This document shows, one piece after another, positions 9,925 through 21,239 of a stretch of DNA of 64,000 nt (position 1 is the stretch's first letter; each line of letters begins with the position of its first letter). Both the position numbers and the translations under genes were made by a program. Under the pieces are notes generated by a model, which had not been told where the DNA came from, made no database searches, and saw only the letters and a list, made by a program, of their open reading frames with translations. The stretch spans positions 29,489,351 through 29,553,350 of the forward strand of contig OX387604.1 in assembly GCA_947568835.1 (NCBI GenBank), written 5' to 3'. This DNA comes from Protonemura montana (lineage: Eukaryota; Arthropoda; Insecta; Plecoptera; Nemouridae).

Positions 9925-11549
9925 GACGTTTGGGACTGTAACTCGTGGTGCCTAATCGCCCTCACTTTGTACGTCGAACGTGAATAACAAGTAAAACGTG
10001 AACAAGAAGTGTCTAGGGAAGGGCCAGGAAACGAAATAAAAGCATAGATCTCAGTGAAAATAGACCAGAACAAACCCAACTTTGACTTTGGAAAGGCACA
10101 CATTTGAATAAATGAAACTGAAACTTAACCAACGCAACCCACCTCCACCTAGCGTAACCTAACATAACGTCACCTAGCCCGGCCTAACCTGCAGGTTGGC
10201 CAAAATGTTGGCGTCTTGCCGATTGCTCGGTGATTTCACTGCTGCGTTGTCACCAGAGTCGCGATCTGCACCTTGCGCAGGTAGGTAGGTAAGTAGGTAG
10301 GTAGGTAGGTAAGCGCTACTCGAACCGTTCGGGTAACGGGGTGGGTGTTGATTCTAGTTGACAATTACTAGGTGCAGCAGCACTCTGAATGCAGGCACTC
10401 TGCTCGATGGACGCACCGCAGGAGACATATTCAAGTTCGCGTTGCCACGATACGGCCAGTGGTGTGTAAGAAAATCGACGAAAATGCACGACAATGTCGC
10501 GCGAGTGCAGTCGTCTGTTTCCGCGGAGACGAGTGCAATATTAATGCACGAAATGTAAGAAATGCAACTACTGTGGCACACGCGCGAGGCAAAGGAGACG
10601 TGACAAGACCAATCATTCGAACGTACACATCATTGAAATGTTGTGAGACGCTTTTCCGACCGGTCGAGGGCGGGGATAGTACACTGGCCTGAGAACACGA
10701 CCTATGCGAGCGCAATTTTGTCGACCGTTTAACTCATGCCCGACAATCTCGCCGGAGAGCAAGGACCCGGCAGAGTCTGCGGATGGAATCCTCGACGAGC
10801 GTGGGGAATATTTTGGCACGAACAATTGCGAAATTCGCTGCATTTCTTTGGGGTGACCGACGGCCCGACGTCCATAAGCGACGCCGAATCGACGTCGCGG
10901 ATTGGTCGCTCACTTCGAGACGCGTCGCTCCGCAGTGGAAAACCGGCCGGTGACCGGTGACACGTGTTGATGAAGTCGATCATAATTCGGGCGCCATCGG
11001 TGCCAGCGGGTCGGCAAAGGTGGCGTTGCAAAGCCCAAATTGTGACGAAATCGACTGTTTTCACCCGAATTCGATTCGATCTTCGGCGATTTTCCGACGA
11101 CTCTTTCAATTCGGACTACCCAACGTGCGGGGCACGTTCGGCGCAATGGTTTGCACGAAAGCATGCCGTTCCGTTCCTATCGATTCGATCGTGGTGAAAC
11201 TTGGTGAGTGTCGAGCCAAAAGATAGGGCTAGACGCGTTGGTGACATTTCGTTGAGCCAAACAACCAAAATTCGTCATTCTTTCGGCGCGCAGGGTCATT
11301 CTGGAAAAATACACTTCCAACTTGGCGAGGCCGGCTAAAATAGTCGCCGGAGGGCTAGCGGCTTCCGGTTTTCACCAAAAGTTGGCCGGATCCTTTGACT
11401 TTTGACGAGTGCACGTTTCAAGTGTTTGCGGTGACTCGATATTGGAGATATTTTCACCTTTTCAGGACAACTGATATTTTCTTGTTAAAATGCACCATGG
11501 CTATTTCCCACCCGGTGCTGCGGTCAGATACCAACATTTCCGATAGACA
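9925..11549. other. Intergenic region between 5S and the H1 locus, with a GTAG microsatellite
   Basis: The first 100 bases are homologous to the sequence upstream of the other 5S gene (AACTCGT, CCTCAC, TGTACG and GAA...ATAACAAGTAAAA), so they may hold 5S upstream elements. A (GTAG)8-like microsatellite is at 10281-10312. Short frames on both strands overlap each other and show no family signal. An inverted CCAAT (GATTGG) occurs near 10900 and another (ATATTGG) near 11440; if H1 once sat next to 11549, these could be remnants of its promoter, but no convincing TATA box is seen. Confidence 0.45.
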
Positions 11550-11563
11550 CCCGTCGGGAAAGC

Positions 11564-12043
11564 GACCATCGCGTTGCCTCTTGCCCCCGCGACAAGCCGG
11601 CCAAGTGCTGCAACTGCCAGGACGGTGACCACCCGGCAAGCTACCGCGGCTGCGCTTACCTCAAGCGAGCGGCAAAGCCCGATAGCCAGCAGAAGGGGAA
11701 GGAAACCGCGCCGCGGCAGACCATGCGTCCCCGATTGGAAATCCCGACCCAAGCTGATCGCGCTGCATGGCCTGCGCTAAGCAAGGGAAAGGACAAGGAC
11801 ACGGGCTCCGTACCAACGGCTGCCGCCCCGCAAACGAGCACGGTTTCACCCGACTCATATGCAGCGGCCGCCTCCTCGCACGTCGAGCCCGGCACCTCCA
11901 CCGTCAACGCCGACCCGACAAAAGAGCTGTTGGCAGTTTTTGCGCAGCTCATGTCCAACATGGCCGAGACAATGTCCTCACTCCACCGGGTGATCCCTGC
12001 CCTCCTCCAGTCCCTCAACTCCAACAATGCCAGCAAGCCCTAG
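11564..12043 (+). pseudogene. ORF1 C-terminal fragment of element A1
   Basis: About 160 codons remain. The fragment opens inside a zinc-knuckle array (HRVASCPRD, then CCNCQDGDHPASYRGCAYL) and continues with a low-complexity tail ending in ...SNNASKP. The same order of a CxxC...HPASYRGC knuckle followed by a proline/serine-rich tail is seen in ORF1 of the other Jockey-like elements here. The N-terminal part was lost by 5' truncation on insertion. Its last 17 bases overlap the ORF2 start. Confidence 0.8.
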
Positions 12044-14111
12044 ATGCAGGCAACTCAAGGTCCTGAATTGGAACGCGAATGGCATTCGCTCCAAGCTCTC
12101 CGAGCTCTCAGATCTTCTTGAGTCGACCCAGTGCTCTGTGGCACTGGTGAACGAGACGCATCTGCTCCCCGCTCACCGGCTCTCACTCGCGAACTTCAAC
12201 GTTTATCGCACCGACCGGCCGGGGGGCAATGCGTTTGGAGGAACCGCGGTACTCGTACGCACGACGGTGCGACACGAGGAGATCCCGCTTCCGCCACTCT
12301 CGAAGCTAGAGACGACCGGCGTGCTGCTTCATACTGCGTCAGGCCCCCTGCGTGTGTTCGCGGCGTACTCTGCGCCCAACACCGATCTAGTCCCCGGCGA
12401 TGTCGAAGCACTCTTTGACTCCCAGCATGCAACGCTGATTGCCGGTGACTTGAACGCCAAGCACGGGGCATGGAACAGCCTGACCAGCAACCCCAAAGGC
12501 AGACGGCTTCTGGCGCACTCAGTGCGCGCGGACTTCACCGTGTCCGGCCCCCTTGAGCCGACGCGCTTTTCCGCCAACCGTCTCCACAAGCCATCTGTCC
12601 TCGACATTGCACTTTCCAAGCATATGTCGCAGTCGCTGGAGCTCGAGACCCTGACAGCCCTGTCGTCCGACCATTGCCCTGTCCTTATCACCGTTGGCGA
12701 CGAGCTTGACACCACCCGGCCTCCTCCCAGGCGAAGCTGGAGGAAAGCGAACTGGAAACTCTTCCGTGAAGAGCTAGGCTTGAGGCTGGCACTTAGCCCA
12801 ATAGACTCCCCCGCGGATCTCGACCAAGCTGTTCACCAGCTTACCTCGGCGATCCAAGAGTCAATTGATGCTAGTGTGCCCCTCGCCAAACAGTTGCGAA
12901 TTTCCATCTTCGACCTGCCCCGAGGCATTCAACTCGCCATCGCGGAGAAAAACCGTGCGAGACAGGGATTCAATCGACACCGTACTGCTGACTTGAAACT
13001 TTTGTGGAAAGAAAAGCAGCGCGGCGTCGACGCGATGATCAAACAGTTTAGGGAAGAGCTATGGGATGAGGCAGTCGGCAGACTCCGATTTGATGATAAT
13101 TAAATCTGGAGAATGACGAAAAAGCTTCTGAACAAGGCCTCCCCGAACCCACCGATCCAGGGCAAGACTCATCTCGCCTGCAGCCAGAGAGACAAGGCGG
13201 AAGTTCTTGCCGAGTCACTCGAGGCGCAATTTGAGCCAAACCCTCCAAGTCGCATCTCCCCGGCAGTTGAGAGCTCGGTCGCCGACCATCTCGCCGCTCA
13301 CCCCCCCGCCCTACACGCTGATGAGTGTGTACCCACCACGGCCTCTGAAGTGCTGTTCTTTCTTCGCAAGCTCCCCAACGGCAAAGCGCCCGGGGATGAT
13401 GGTGTTACCAACCTTGTGATGAAGGAACTCCCTACATCCGCAGGCGACAGACTGCTCGCGATCATCAACGCCAGTCTCCGCCTGCAGCACTTTCCGAGTC
13501 CGTGGAAGGAGGCGAAGGTGATTGTCTTTCCTAAGCCAGGCAAATCCCACAAAGATCCAGCGAACTACAGGCCAATCAGCTTACTGAGCGGACTTAGCAA
13601 GCTACTCGAGAGGGTGATGCTTAACAGGCTTGCAGGCCACTGCCAGAATAACAAGCTGCTAATCGACCAGCAATTCGGCTTTAGAGAAGCGCACTCGACT
13701 AGCCACCAACTGTTGCGCGTGGTCAACCAGATTAGTCATGGCCACAACTGGAAAAAACACACTGGCGTCGTCTTCCTAGACGTCGCGAAGGCGTTTGACC
13801 GGGTGTGGCATGCAGGGTTACTTCAAAAGAAGATCAGGATGAGTTTTCCGAACTATCTTGTGAATCTTGTCTCGAGCTATCTTAGCGAGAGGAAGTTCCA
13901 CGTTAACTCGGGAGGGGAACGATCGACATCCCGAACCATTGCGGCTGGCGTGCCTCAAGGGAGTCTGATTGGCCCTTTCCTTTTTAACGTGTTCACCAAT
14001 GACATCCCGTTGGACCTGCCCAGGACTGATCTGGCCCTATACGCTGACGACGCGGCTATTCTTGTCCAGTCTCGCTGCATAAAGCTGGTCGAGCAAAACC
14101 TGCAGAGGTCG
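12027..14111 (+). pseudogene. ORF2 of element A1: endonuclease and N-terminal RT
   Basis: The start is ATG 12027, overlapping the ORF1 stop by 17 bases in the -1 frame. The endonuclease domain shows WNANGI, NETHL, AGDLNAKHGAWNS and SSDHCPVL. A TAA at 13101-13103 breaks the frame at ...RFDDN/IWRM where other copies have Ser, so it is probably a point mutation. The same frame then continues with RT motifs YRPISLLSGLSKLLERV, VFLDVAKAFDRVWH, GVPQGSLIGP and the active-site YADD. It is cut at 14111 by A2; the RT thumb and C-terminus lie at 20628-21239. No RNase H is present, as expected for the Jockey clade. Confidence 0.88.
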
Positions 14112-14765
14112 GGTCGTAGCAGCCGTCAAGTGAACATCGCTCCGCGATTATACATCAGTGACCGTGTGTTTGTTCGTCTCTGTGCAGTGATATCGGTAAG
14201 CTTATACCTGTCTCTCATGCACTTCGATTCTTAAAAGCCCTCAATTGCACAATTATTCATAGCATTGACTATCATTGCTTAAACAATGATATTTTATTAT
14301 TAATTATTATTAACACGACATTGCTTTTTTTGCAAAGACCTCATATTTATCAAAATTACGCGCGCACCAAAGTTCGCAAGAATTAGTAGTTAAGTGCAAC
14401 TAATTGGGCAAGTGCAAGTGCATAAAGAGAAATGTGCATCAACTCTCAACTCTAGCTGGTGATTCTAGTTACATGACATTGCATTTCCTGCAAAATTTGT
14501 ACTGAGTATAAAGTGACGATAGTGTAACTGCAACTGCAAGTGATAGTGCATCAAGACACCAGTGCTTCAGCGCATCAATCGAGCGTGGGCACTTCCAGGA
14601 CGCTTTGAAGAGACGTATATCGTCTCCAAATCAACATTTTCCGCAAAAATCTTCATCGCTGGTACTGGTGAGTCCAATATTTTCATTTACTTTCGCCAAC
14701 TTTAGCAAGCTCATTAAAACCACTCCCGAGCCCCATTGCCGCATTGCGGAGAAATCCGTTGGTTT
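14112..14765 (+). other. Non-coding 5' UTR start of element A2
   Basis: No gene is present. The first 60 bases are conserved with element B, and the remainder is AT-rich leader with no recognised motif. Confidence 0.5.
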
Positions 14766-15238
14766 CGCGAGCACCCGCGAAACCTGTCCCGGTCGGAGGA
14801 CGACCACCTCGTCAAGTCCCGATACAAACTAGGTAATCTAGGTCACATAGCCTACACTAGCCGGGTGACTGAGTCACTCGGCAGGTGCACGCGAGCACCC
14901 GCGAAACCTGTCCCGGTCGGAGGACGACCACCTCGTCAAGTCCCGCTACAAACTAGGTAATCTAGGTCACATAGCCTACACTAGCCGGGTGACTGAGTCA
15001 CTCGGCAAGTGCACGTGAGCACCCGCGAAACCTGTCCCGGTCGGAGGACGACCACCTCGTCAAGTCCCGCTACAAACTAGGTAATCTAGGTCACATAGCC
15101 TACACTCGCCGGGTGACTGAGTCACTCGGCAAGTGCACGTGAGCACCCGCGAAACCTGTCCCGGTCGGAGGACGACCACCTCGTCAAGTCCCGACACAAA
15201 CTGGGTAACCTAGGGTACATAACCAACATTCGCCGAGT
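14766..15238 (+). repeat. Four 124-bp tandem monomers in the A2 5' UTR
   Basis: The landmark GAGCACCCGCGAAACCTGTC recurs at 14769, 14893, 15017 and 15141, exactly 124 bases apart; the last copy is the most diverged. Each of the first three monomers includes the palindrome GTGACTGAGTCAC, which contains an AP-1-like TGAGTCA. Tandem monomers in the 5' UTR of non-LTR elements, as in mouse L1, act as promoters. That role is inferred here from position only. Confidence 0.9.
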
Positions 15239-15247
15239 GACTACTCC

Positions 15248-15318
15248 ACCGGTAGCCCAGTGGTTACGACGTCCCCTTCTCAACCGAAAAGCCTGGGTTC
15301 GATCCCAGCTCACTGCAA
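15248..15318 (+). promoter_or_regulatory. tRNA-like sequence in the A2 leader (Pol III A and B boxes)
   Basis: An A box TAGCCCAGTGG (15253-15263) and a B box GGTTCGATCCC (15296-15306) have tRNA-like spacing. The B box sits in a perfect T-arm (CTGGG TTCGATC CCAG). The acceptor stem is poor, so this is a tRNA-derived (SINE-head-like) sequence and not a tRNA gene. It lies 43 bases before the ORF1 ATG, and a similar sequence occupies the leader of element B. Confidence 0.7.
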
Positions 15319-15360
15319 CAGCAAACGATAAAAATTTGATATGTCCATCGATTCTTAATT

Positions 15361-17019
15361 ATGCAGCGAACACCGCCTCACGCTAGGGACCCTAGAACTA
15401 GGACTAGAGACCCTAGAAACACCAAATATACCCCTGAACAGTCTCAACAGCTGCAGCTGCAGACGCAGACGCTTGACAGATCACATGCTCAGATAGAATC
15501 TAGCCATCCCGATGCATATGTGGCAAGCATTCCGCAACGTGGATTGTGCAAGCCAACGCGTCCAACTCCAATCACCCTTGATGGAAATATTTCCCGCCTC
15601 GAGGCAATTGAAAGCCTGCGACAGCAAGCAGTCGAACTCGCATCAGTGACGACAAACTTGCAATCCCGAACAGTCAGACAAACTGAGACAGAAGTAGATA
15701 ATACAGACATCATCATTGATCTCTTCGGCCCCCAACAACAGATCACGGATCAACTAAATGAGATTGCGGTAAGACATGCGAATACTGACAGCCTCGAGGC
15801 TTCTCGAAAACAAGATCGATTCGTACAGAACCTACCGACCACTGCCCAAAGCAACGAGACAAATACCCAAATCCCTCTTAAGACTACACAATCAACGCCA
15901 CCTCACAGAACTAAAACGCACAACCTGCCCCTACTAGATTCAGACGGCGAAAGCCCTCACACTAACACACAACCCAGACCAGGGAAAAAGAAGAAGGATC
16001 CTCAAGCTAGGGACTTTTTCAAAGCCACGGCCAAACCATCTCAACCAGCCCCCAGAAGCAAAACTAAAAAAAGGAAAATGAACTTATCCTCCAGCTCTGA
16101 CAACGAGTTTCCGGCTCTCCCTTCAAACACCAGGCAACTACAACTGGATTACACACCATCAATCCCAACCAGCAACCCCTTCGAAGTCCTGGCTAACCCT
16201 CTTCCGGACGATGAAGGCATGATACAGGATAACCCAAGCCCCCCACCCACAAGGCCAAAGAAAGAAACACTACCTCCCCCGATCCATATGCGTGACATTC
16301 CAAACTTCCTGCAATTAGCCAAGACCCTGCAAGGCATCTGCACCAACCAGTTAACATTTGCCTCGTCTAACCAAGGTAACAAACGTTTGAAAGCTGGCAG
16401 CATAGCAGATTTCCGAGCAATCACGGCTCACCTAACATCTCAAGGGATTAGCTTTCATACATTCTCACTCCAAGAAGAGAAACGAATAAAACTGGTGATT
16501 CGTGGGATCGATGGATCGATCTCGGCTGATGACGTCAGGGTTGCCCTACGGGAGGAGCATGGAATCTCTGTGGAAAAAGTGGCTCAACTGACCTCTTATC
16601 GTGATAGTCAGGTAAACGACGAGGGTCAGAGGCTGCGAAGACCTCTCCCTATATACGTCGTGTACGCCAAAAACAAAGAGCTGGCAAACAAGATAAGACA
16701 GCTAGAAAGGCTATGCTATTGCAAGATTGTCTCGGTAGATGACTTCCACTCTCCGGTTGGGCCGGCACAGTGTTATCGCTGCCAGGGCTTTGGGCACACG
16801 TCGAGCTTTTGCGCCCACAAACCTCGCTGCCTCAAATGCTCGCTATACCATGAGACTGTGCACTGCCGGAAGGTACGGAGTGAACCGGCCAGATGTGCCA
16901 ACTGTGGCCAGGCGCACACGGCTAACTACCGTGGGTGTCCTGCCTACAAGGAGGCTCTGAAGCGCCTGGAGCAGGGTCGTAACCCGCCCAGAGCCGGCAA
17001 TAATAGGGGCAGACCATAG
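15361..17019 (+). CDS. ORF1 of element A2, zinc-knuckle gag-like protein (interrupted C-terminus)
   Basis: ATG 15361 opens 552 codons. The N-terminal third is polar and disordered. A conserved block at about residues 305-430 (around IPNFLQLAKTLQGICTNQLT and IKLVIRGIDGSI) resembles the pre-C2HC domain of Jockey ORF1 proteins. Three zinc knuckles follow (CYRCQGFGHTSSFC, CLKCSLYHETVHC, CANCGQAHTANYRGC). The relatives B and F continue about 220 residues further. Here an amber stop at 17017 and further in-frame stops at 17287 and 17317 interrupt the same frame, which then stays open to 17691 and encodes the expected C-terminus (...NSWAQWANNFL...). So this is a degraded full ORF1. Confidence 0.85.
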   Translation: MQRTPPHARDPRTRTRDPRNTKYTPEQSQQLQLQTQTLDRSHAQIESSHPDAYVASIPQRGLCKPTRPTPITLDGNISRLEAIESLRQQAVELASVTTNLQSRTVRQTETEVDNTDIIIDLFGPQQQITDQLNEIAVRHANTDSLEASRKQDRFVQNLPTTAQSNETNTQIPLKTTQSTPPHRTKTHNLPLLDSDGESPHTNTQPRPGKKKKDPQARDFFKATAKPSQPAPRSKTKKRKMNLSSSSDNEFPALPSNTRQLQLDYTPSIPTSNPFEVLANPLPDDEGMIQDNPSPPPTRPKKETLPPPIHMRDIPNFLQLAKTLQGICTNQLTFASSNQGNKRLKAGSIADFRAITAHLTSQGISFHTFSLQEEKRIKLVIRGIDGSISADDVRVALREEHGISVEKVAQLTSYRDSQVNDEGQRLRRPLPIYVVYAKNKELANKIRQLERLCYCKIVSVDDFHSPVGPAQCYRCQGFGHTSSFCAHKPRCLKCSLYHETVHCRKVRSEPARCANCGQAHTANYRGCPAYKEALKRLEQGRNPPRAGNNRGRP

Positions 17020-17691
17020 CAAACCACAGACTACCACCGTGATAAGCTGAATGTCAATGGCCGTGCAGACCGAGTCCCTAACATGGGCAGCTCAAACAAT
17101 GATCTGGTCGACAAGCCCCCCCTTTCGAGGCAGGCAGCAAATGCGTGGGCAGCAAACAATATCAGCGAGGCAGTTGGGCAAAGAGGACTTGACGGTGTCC
17201 CGGAGCCTCAGGCGGGGGGTCACTGGCCGGCCCGCGGGGGATGGGGGTCGCAACCGAGCAGGAAAACCAAGCCAGCAACTCCCAAATGACTATCACGAAC
17301 GAGAGAACGAATAAGATAACCACAGACAGCTCCCCCTGTGGTGCCCCTGGCGGCCGCGGGCGTGAATCCGGTCAAGATCGCACAAACCCAAACGCAAAAC
17401 CCCTTCAGGAACCAAAAAAATCTAGCGCCAACTTCCAGACAGCCTTGGCTATGGCAAGAGAATAGGAACAACCTCACTGGGCCTCAACAGCAGCAACCAT
17501 ACCAACAACAACCCTCCAATCTCGACCCACAGTTCATCAACAGCTGGGCGCAGTGGGCTAATAATTTCCTGACTGAAATCATGACCGCTCCCCCTCAAAT
17601 GAGAATTCACATTATCCTGTCTCGTACCATGCCGCTAGCAATGATTCAATCAGCCGTGCCTAACATCCCCCAAAATGGCTATACACCCTAA
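17020..17691 (+). pseudogene. ORF1 C-terminal remnant of element A2
   Basis: It lies in the same frame as ORF1 after the 17017 stop. The segment is Gln/Pro/Asn-rich and ends with SWAQWANNFLTEIM...IHIILSRTMPLAMIQ, matching the ORF1 ends of B and F. Stops at 17287 and 17317 break it. Its last 17 bases overlap the ORF2 ATG. Confidence 0.75.
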
Positions 17692-20418
17692 ACCAAAGAA
17701 AAACCTGACACTAGTGGCGTGGAACTCAAACAGCCTTAAATCAAAGAAAGATGAGCTTGATCTTTTTATAAAACAACATAGGTGCGACATCTCTCTCATT
17801 AGTGAGACCTTCCTCAACAACGGACAAAAATTCAAACTTCCCAACTCAACAATCTATAGGAATGACAGACAGGCACATAGAGGAGGAACGGCAGTAATTA
17901 TTCGTCGCGGGATTCAACACCACGAAGTGACACTACCACAACTAAAATCAATAGAAGCGACAGCTATACTTGTAGAAACAGAGACCGGCCCAATCAGGAT
18001 TATAGCAGTGTACAAACCCCCAAAAACGAAGCTAGACACCTCCGACCTAGATAGCATTTTCTCTGACACAACACCAACACTTCTAGCAGGAGATTTAAAC
18101 TGCAAGCACAGCGCTTGGAACTCCAGGATAACAAACCCAAACGGCAAAATTCTTTTCAACCACGCATCCCGTGAAGACTACATGGTCATGGGCCCAGACA
18201 CCCCGACGTACTACTCAGACTCAGGGCACCGACCAGATGTTTTAGACATCCTGATAGCAAGCAACATCAATTGCTCCATCAAATTAAGTGCTGTTCAAGA
18301 ATTAAGCTCTGACCACAACCCCGTATTATTGAAAACGGCAATGAGCTAGCGGAGGAGGCTCCACAACCCAAACAAGATCTCCGTGGAGTGGACTGGGATA
18401 AGTTTCAAGCCGAAATGGAAAGATCCAACTCCTGTAGACAAGCACCTGACAGTAGGGAAGAAATCGATAAAAATCTCACGGAAATAACTAACAACATAGC
18501 TGCCGCCATTCACGCATCCAAACCTAAGACCAAATCCACAAAAGCCTCAACCAGCAGCGATCTTCCCCCTCATATCATTCGGGCAATCAAGGCTAAAAAC
18601 AAGATTAGAAAGGAATGGCAAAACCACAGAATACAAACAACCAAGACTCGACTGAACAAAATCACAGCAAATGTGCAGTCCCTAATTAACAAACACAACA
18701 TCAAGACCTGGGATACTAAACTTAGAAGCCTCAAAACTAAAGACAACTCTCTCTGGCAATTAACTAAATGCATGCTTAAACAGCATCAGAAAGTCCCCCC
18801 CCCCCTTCATGGCCGTTACGGGATGGCCTACAGCGAAGCTAAAAAAGCCGAAGCGCTAGCAGACACGCTGGAGTCAGCCTTTACTCCTAACGATGATCCC
18901 TCAGACATTGACCACATCCGTAAAGTGAATAAAACAACGCATACCCTCAACTATCAGACACCAATTGCCTCTGAAATCATTCCGGTAACTGCAAAAGAAA
19001 TACAAGAAGCAATCCAACGCCTTAAAAACAAGAAAGCACCCGGAATTATAAGTTCGAGTTAAGTTCGAGTTATGGTTCGAGATAACATCTCGAACCAAGT
19101 TCTAAAAAATCTTCCATCTTGCACAATTGAATTCATATCCAAAATCTTCAACTCAATGATGAGCCATAGTTATTTCTCCATCACACTTAAGCACTCAAAA
19201 ATTATTCTCTTTCCAAAACCAGGGAAGGACCATACATTCCCTCAGAACTATAGGCCGATAAGCCTGCTCACAGGTCTATCAAAGCTCTTCGAGCGTGTCA
19301 TACTTTCCAGAATTCAGTTCCACATCAGCAACAACACCATACTATGCAATGAGCAGTTTGGTTTTAGAAAAGGACATTCAACGGAACAACAACTGGTCCG
19401 ACTGACGGAAATCATCACTAAAGGATTCAACACAAAGCTAAACACTGGTGTAGTCTTCTTGGATGTGGCTCAAGCGTTCGATAAGGTTTGGCATCAGGGC
19501 CTACTATACAAAATGATACAATACAAATTCCCCTCATACCTTACCACACTGATCAAATCCTATCTAAGCAATAGAACCTTCCAAGTGAGCCATGGAAGCT
19601 TCTTATCCACCACCAGGAAAATCAGGGCGGGGGTTCCCCAAGGATCACTTTTAGGCCCGGTATTATTCTCTCTTTATATCAACGACATGCCAAGGACCGA
19701 AAAAGTGGAGATGGCCCTTTACGCCGATGATACTGCCCTCATCACGCAATCCATGCGCGGTTATCTGGCCAGCCGACGACTCCAAACTGCGCTGGATGAG
19801 CTAGAAAACTGGTACGAGAAATGGAGAATGAAGATAAACGTAAGTAAAAGTAATGTCGTTCTCTTAACCAAACGGATAAAGAGCTCAATAATAAAGACTG
19901 AAGAAATCACGTTGTTTGGGGAGTGCATACCATGGAAAAAGGAAACCAAGTATCTGGGGCTAGTAATGGATAGCAAACTTACATGGGGTAAACACATAAA
20001 AATAATAGAGCAAAAAGCCAAAGAGAGGATGGGGATTTTAAAACCAATTTTTAAAAAAGGACTTGACATCAGAAATGGAGTTTTATTGTACAAATCCCTG
20101 ATCTCACCAATAATGACATATGCGTGCAGTGCATGGGGGACAGCGCACAACAACAAGATTAAAAGTCTACAAATAGTTCAAAATAGGGTTCTGAGAAGGG
20201 TGACCAAAAGCCCATGGTACGTGCGCAACACAGACATTCACCGACAGGCAGGAGTGGCAACAATAAAGAATAATATAAGAAGCTTGGCAGAAAACTTCTT
20301 TAACAAATTGGATAAAATTGATAACCCGATTATTAATAGTATGGGAAAGTATGACGAGACGGAATGGACTAAATTCAAAAGACCAAAGACAACAATTGCG
20401 CCTACAAGCAAAACTTAA
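17675..20418 (+). pseudogene. ORF2 of element A2: endonuclease and reverse transcriptase, two lesions
   Basis: ATG 17675 opens the endonuclease (WNSNSLKSKKDEL, SETFLN, AGDLNCKHSAWNS, SSDHNPVL). A one-base deletion near 18327 shifts the frame; coding resumes in another frame before 18388. A second lesion near 19040-19075 replaces the Pro codon of the conserved KKAPGPDN motif with a 36-base AAGTTCGAGTT-type repeat that adds a TAA without changing frame. After it the RT is complete: YRPISLLTGLSKLFERV, VFLDVAQAFDKVWH, GVPQGSLLGP, active-site YADD and the C-terminal domain, ending at 20418. No RNase H is present. Confidence 0.9.
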
Positions 20419-20560
20419 TCATAGGAAAAACAACACTAATTATAATAATAATCTTAGCATAACACAAAATCAAAGTAAATAAATATCCAAAAACCGTCAA
20501 TGTTTAAAACAAAATCAGACAACCAGAAAAGAGCAAAAATGCTCGGGGCTGGAAGGATCC

Positions 20561-20615
20561 AAGAGGTCTCTTCGAGACCTCTTAATCAAAAAAAAAAAAA
20601 AAAAAAAAAAAAAAA
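20561..20615 (+). other. A2 3'-terminal hairpin and poly(A)
   Basis: AAGAGGTCTC (20561-20570) and GAGACCTCTT (20574-20583) form a perfect 10-bp stem with a three-base loop, followed by AATC and a 28-base A run. Such a terminal structure may be recognised by the element's own RT. Confidence 0.8.
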
Positions 20616-20627
20616 CTGCAGAGGTCG

Positions 20628-21239
20628 CTTGACCGACTGGGTGTTTGGTACGAGGACTGGCGCATCGCGCTTAACACCGCGAAGACCACTGCTACCCTGT
20701 TCACCAGGAGCAGGAGAGCCAAAGCTAACCCTCCTCGTATCACTCTCCAAGGACATCCCATCACGTGGTCCAGCTCCAGCAAGTACCTAGGTGTCACCCT
20801 GGATGCAAAGCTGAGCTGGAAACCACATGTCCTCGAAGTCCGGAACCGAGCAATTGGCAAAATCGCGGCACTGATGCCTCTCTTCAAGTCGAAGGCTATG
20901 TCCATCGAGGCGAAGAGGAAACTCTTTGTTGCGATAGTGAGGCCGACGATCGGCTACGCATCTCCAATCTGGTGCTCTTTCAAGTACGGTCTCTTTGAGA
21001 AGCTGCAACGAGTACAGAACAGAGCTCTGCGCGCCGTCGCCGGCCTCCCCCAATGTGCGCGGACCTCCGACATTCACCGCGAACTCGGGATGGAGATTCT
21101 AGATCTCTTCCTTCATAGGCTCAATGTCCAGTTTTACGAAGGTATAGCTGGACACGAGAACCCCCTGATCGCAGGTCAAGCGACCTTTACCATGATGCCT
21201 CACGACAAGTACGCGAGGCCACACGCAGCTCTGCTCTAG
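20628..21239 (+). pseudogene. ORF2 C-terminal part of element A1 (RT thumb and C-terminal domain)
   Basis: About 203 codons join in frame to 14111 once the A2 insertion and one target copy are removed. It carries YLGVTLDAKLSW, then the typical Jockey C-terminal series IVRPTIGYASPIW, LQRVQNRALR and SDIHRELGMEILDLFLHRLN, ending HAALL. No lesion is seen within this part. Confidence 0.85.

Larger units (their letters stand above)
11562..14111 (+). mobile_element. Element A1 (Jockey-like non-LTR), 5'-truncated left part
   Basis: The element begins inside ORF1, just before the last zinc knuckles, and runs to the middle of the RT domain. There it is cut by element A2. It resumes at 20628 in the same frame (the protein reads ...EQNLQRS / LDRLGVWY...). 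The 12-bp CTGCAGAGGTCG at 14100-14111 and 20616-20627 is A2's target duplication. A candidate duplication for A1 itself, CCCGTCGGGAAA, lies at 11550-11561 and 21402-21413. Confidence 0.85.
14112..20615 (+). mobile_element. Element A2 (Jockey-like non-LTR), complete, nested in A1
   Basis: A perfect 12-bp target duplication CTGCAGAGGTCG flanks it (14100-14111 and 20616-20627). Its 5' end (GGTCGTAGCAGCCGTCAAGT) is homologous to the 5' end of element B near 32845, so it is full length. Order: 5' UTR with four 124-bp monomers and a tRNA-like sequence, ORF1, ORF2, short 3' UTR, a terminal hairpin, and a 28-base poly(A). Both ORFs carry stops or shifts, so this copy is dead, but the intact duplication and long poly(A) indicate a fairly recent insertion. 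Confidence 0.93.

Noticed and set aside
10354-11226. Several 60-126-codon frames on both strands between 5S and H1
   Set aside because: They overlap each other in all frames, have GC-rich random composition and show no motifs or splice signals.
15248-15318. Functional tRNA gene in the A2 leader
   Set aside because: A and B boxes are present, but the acceptor and anticodon stems do not pair properly.
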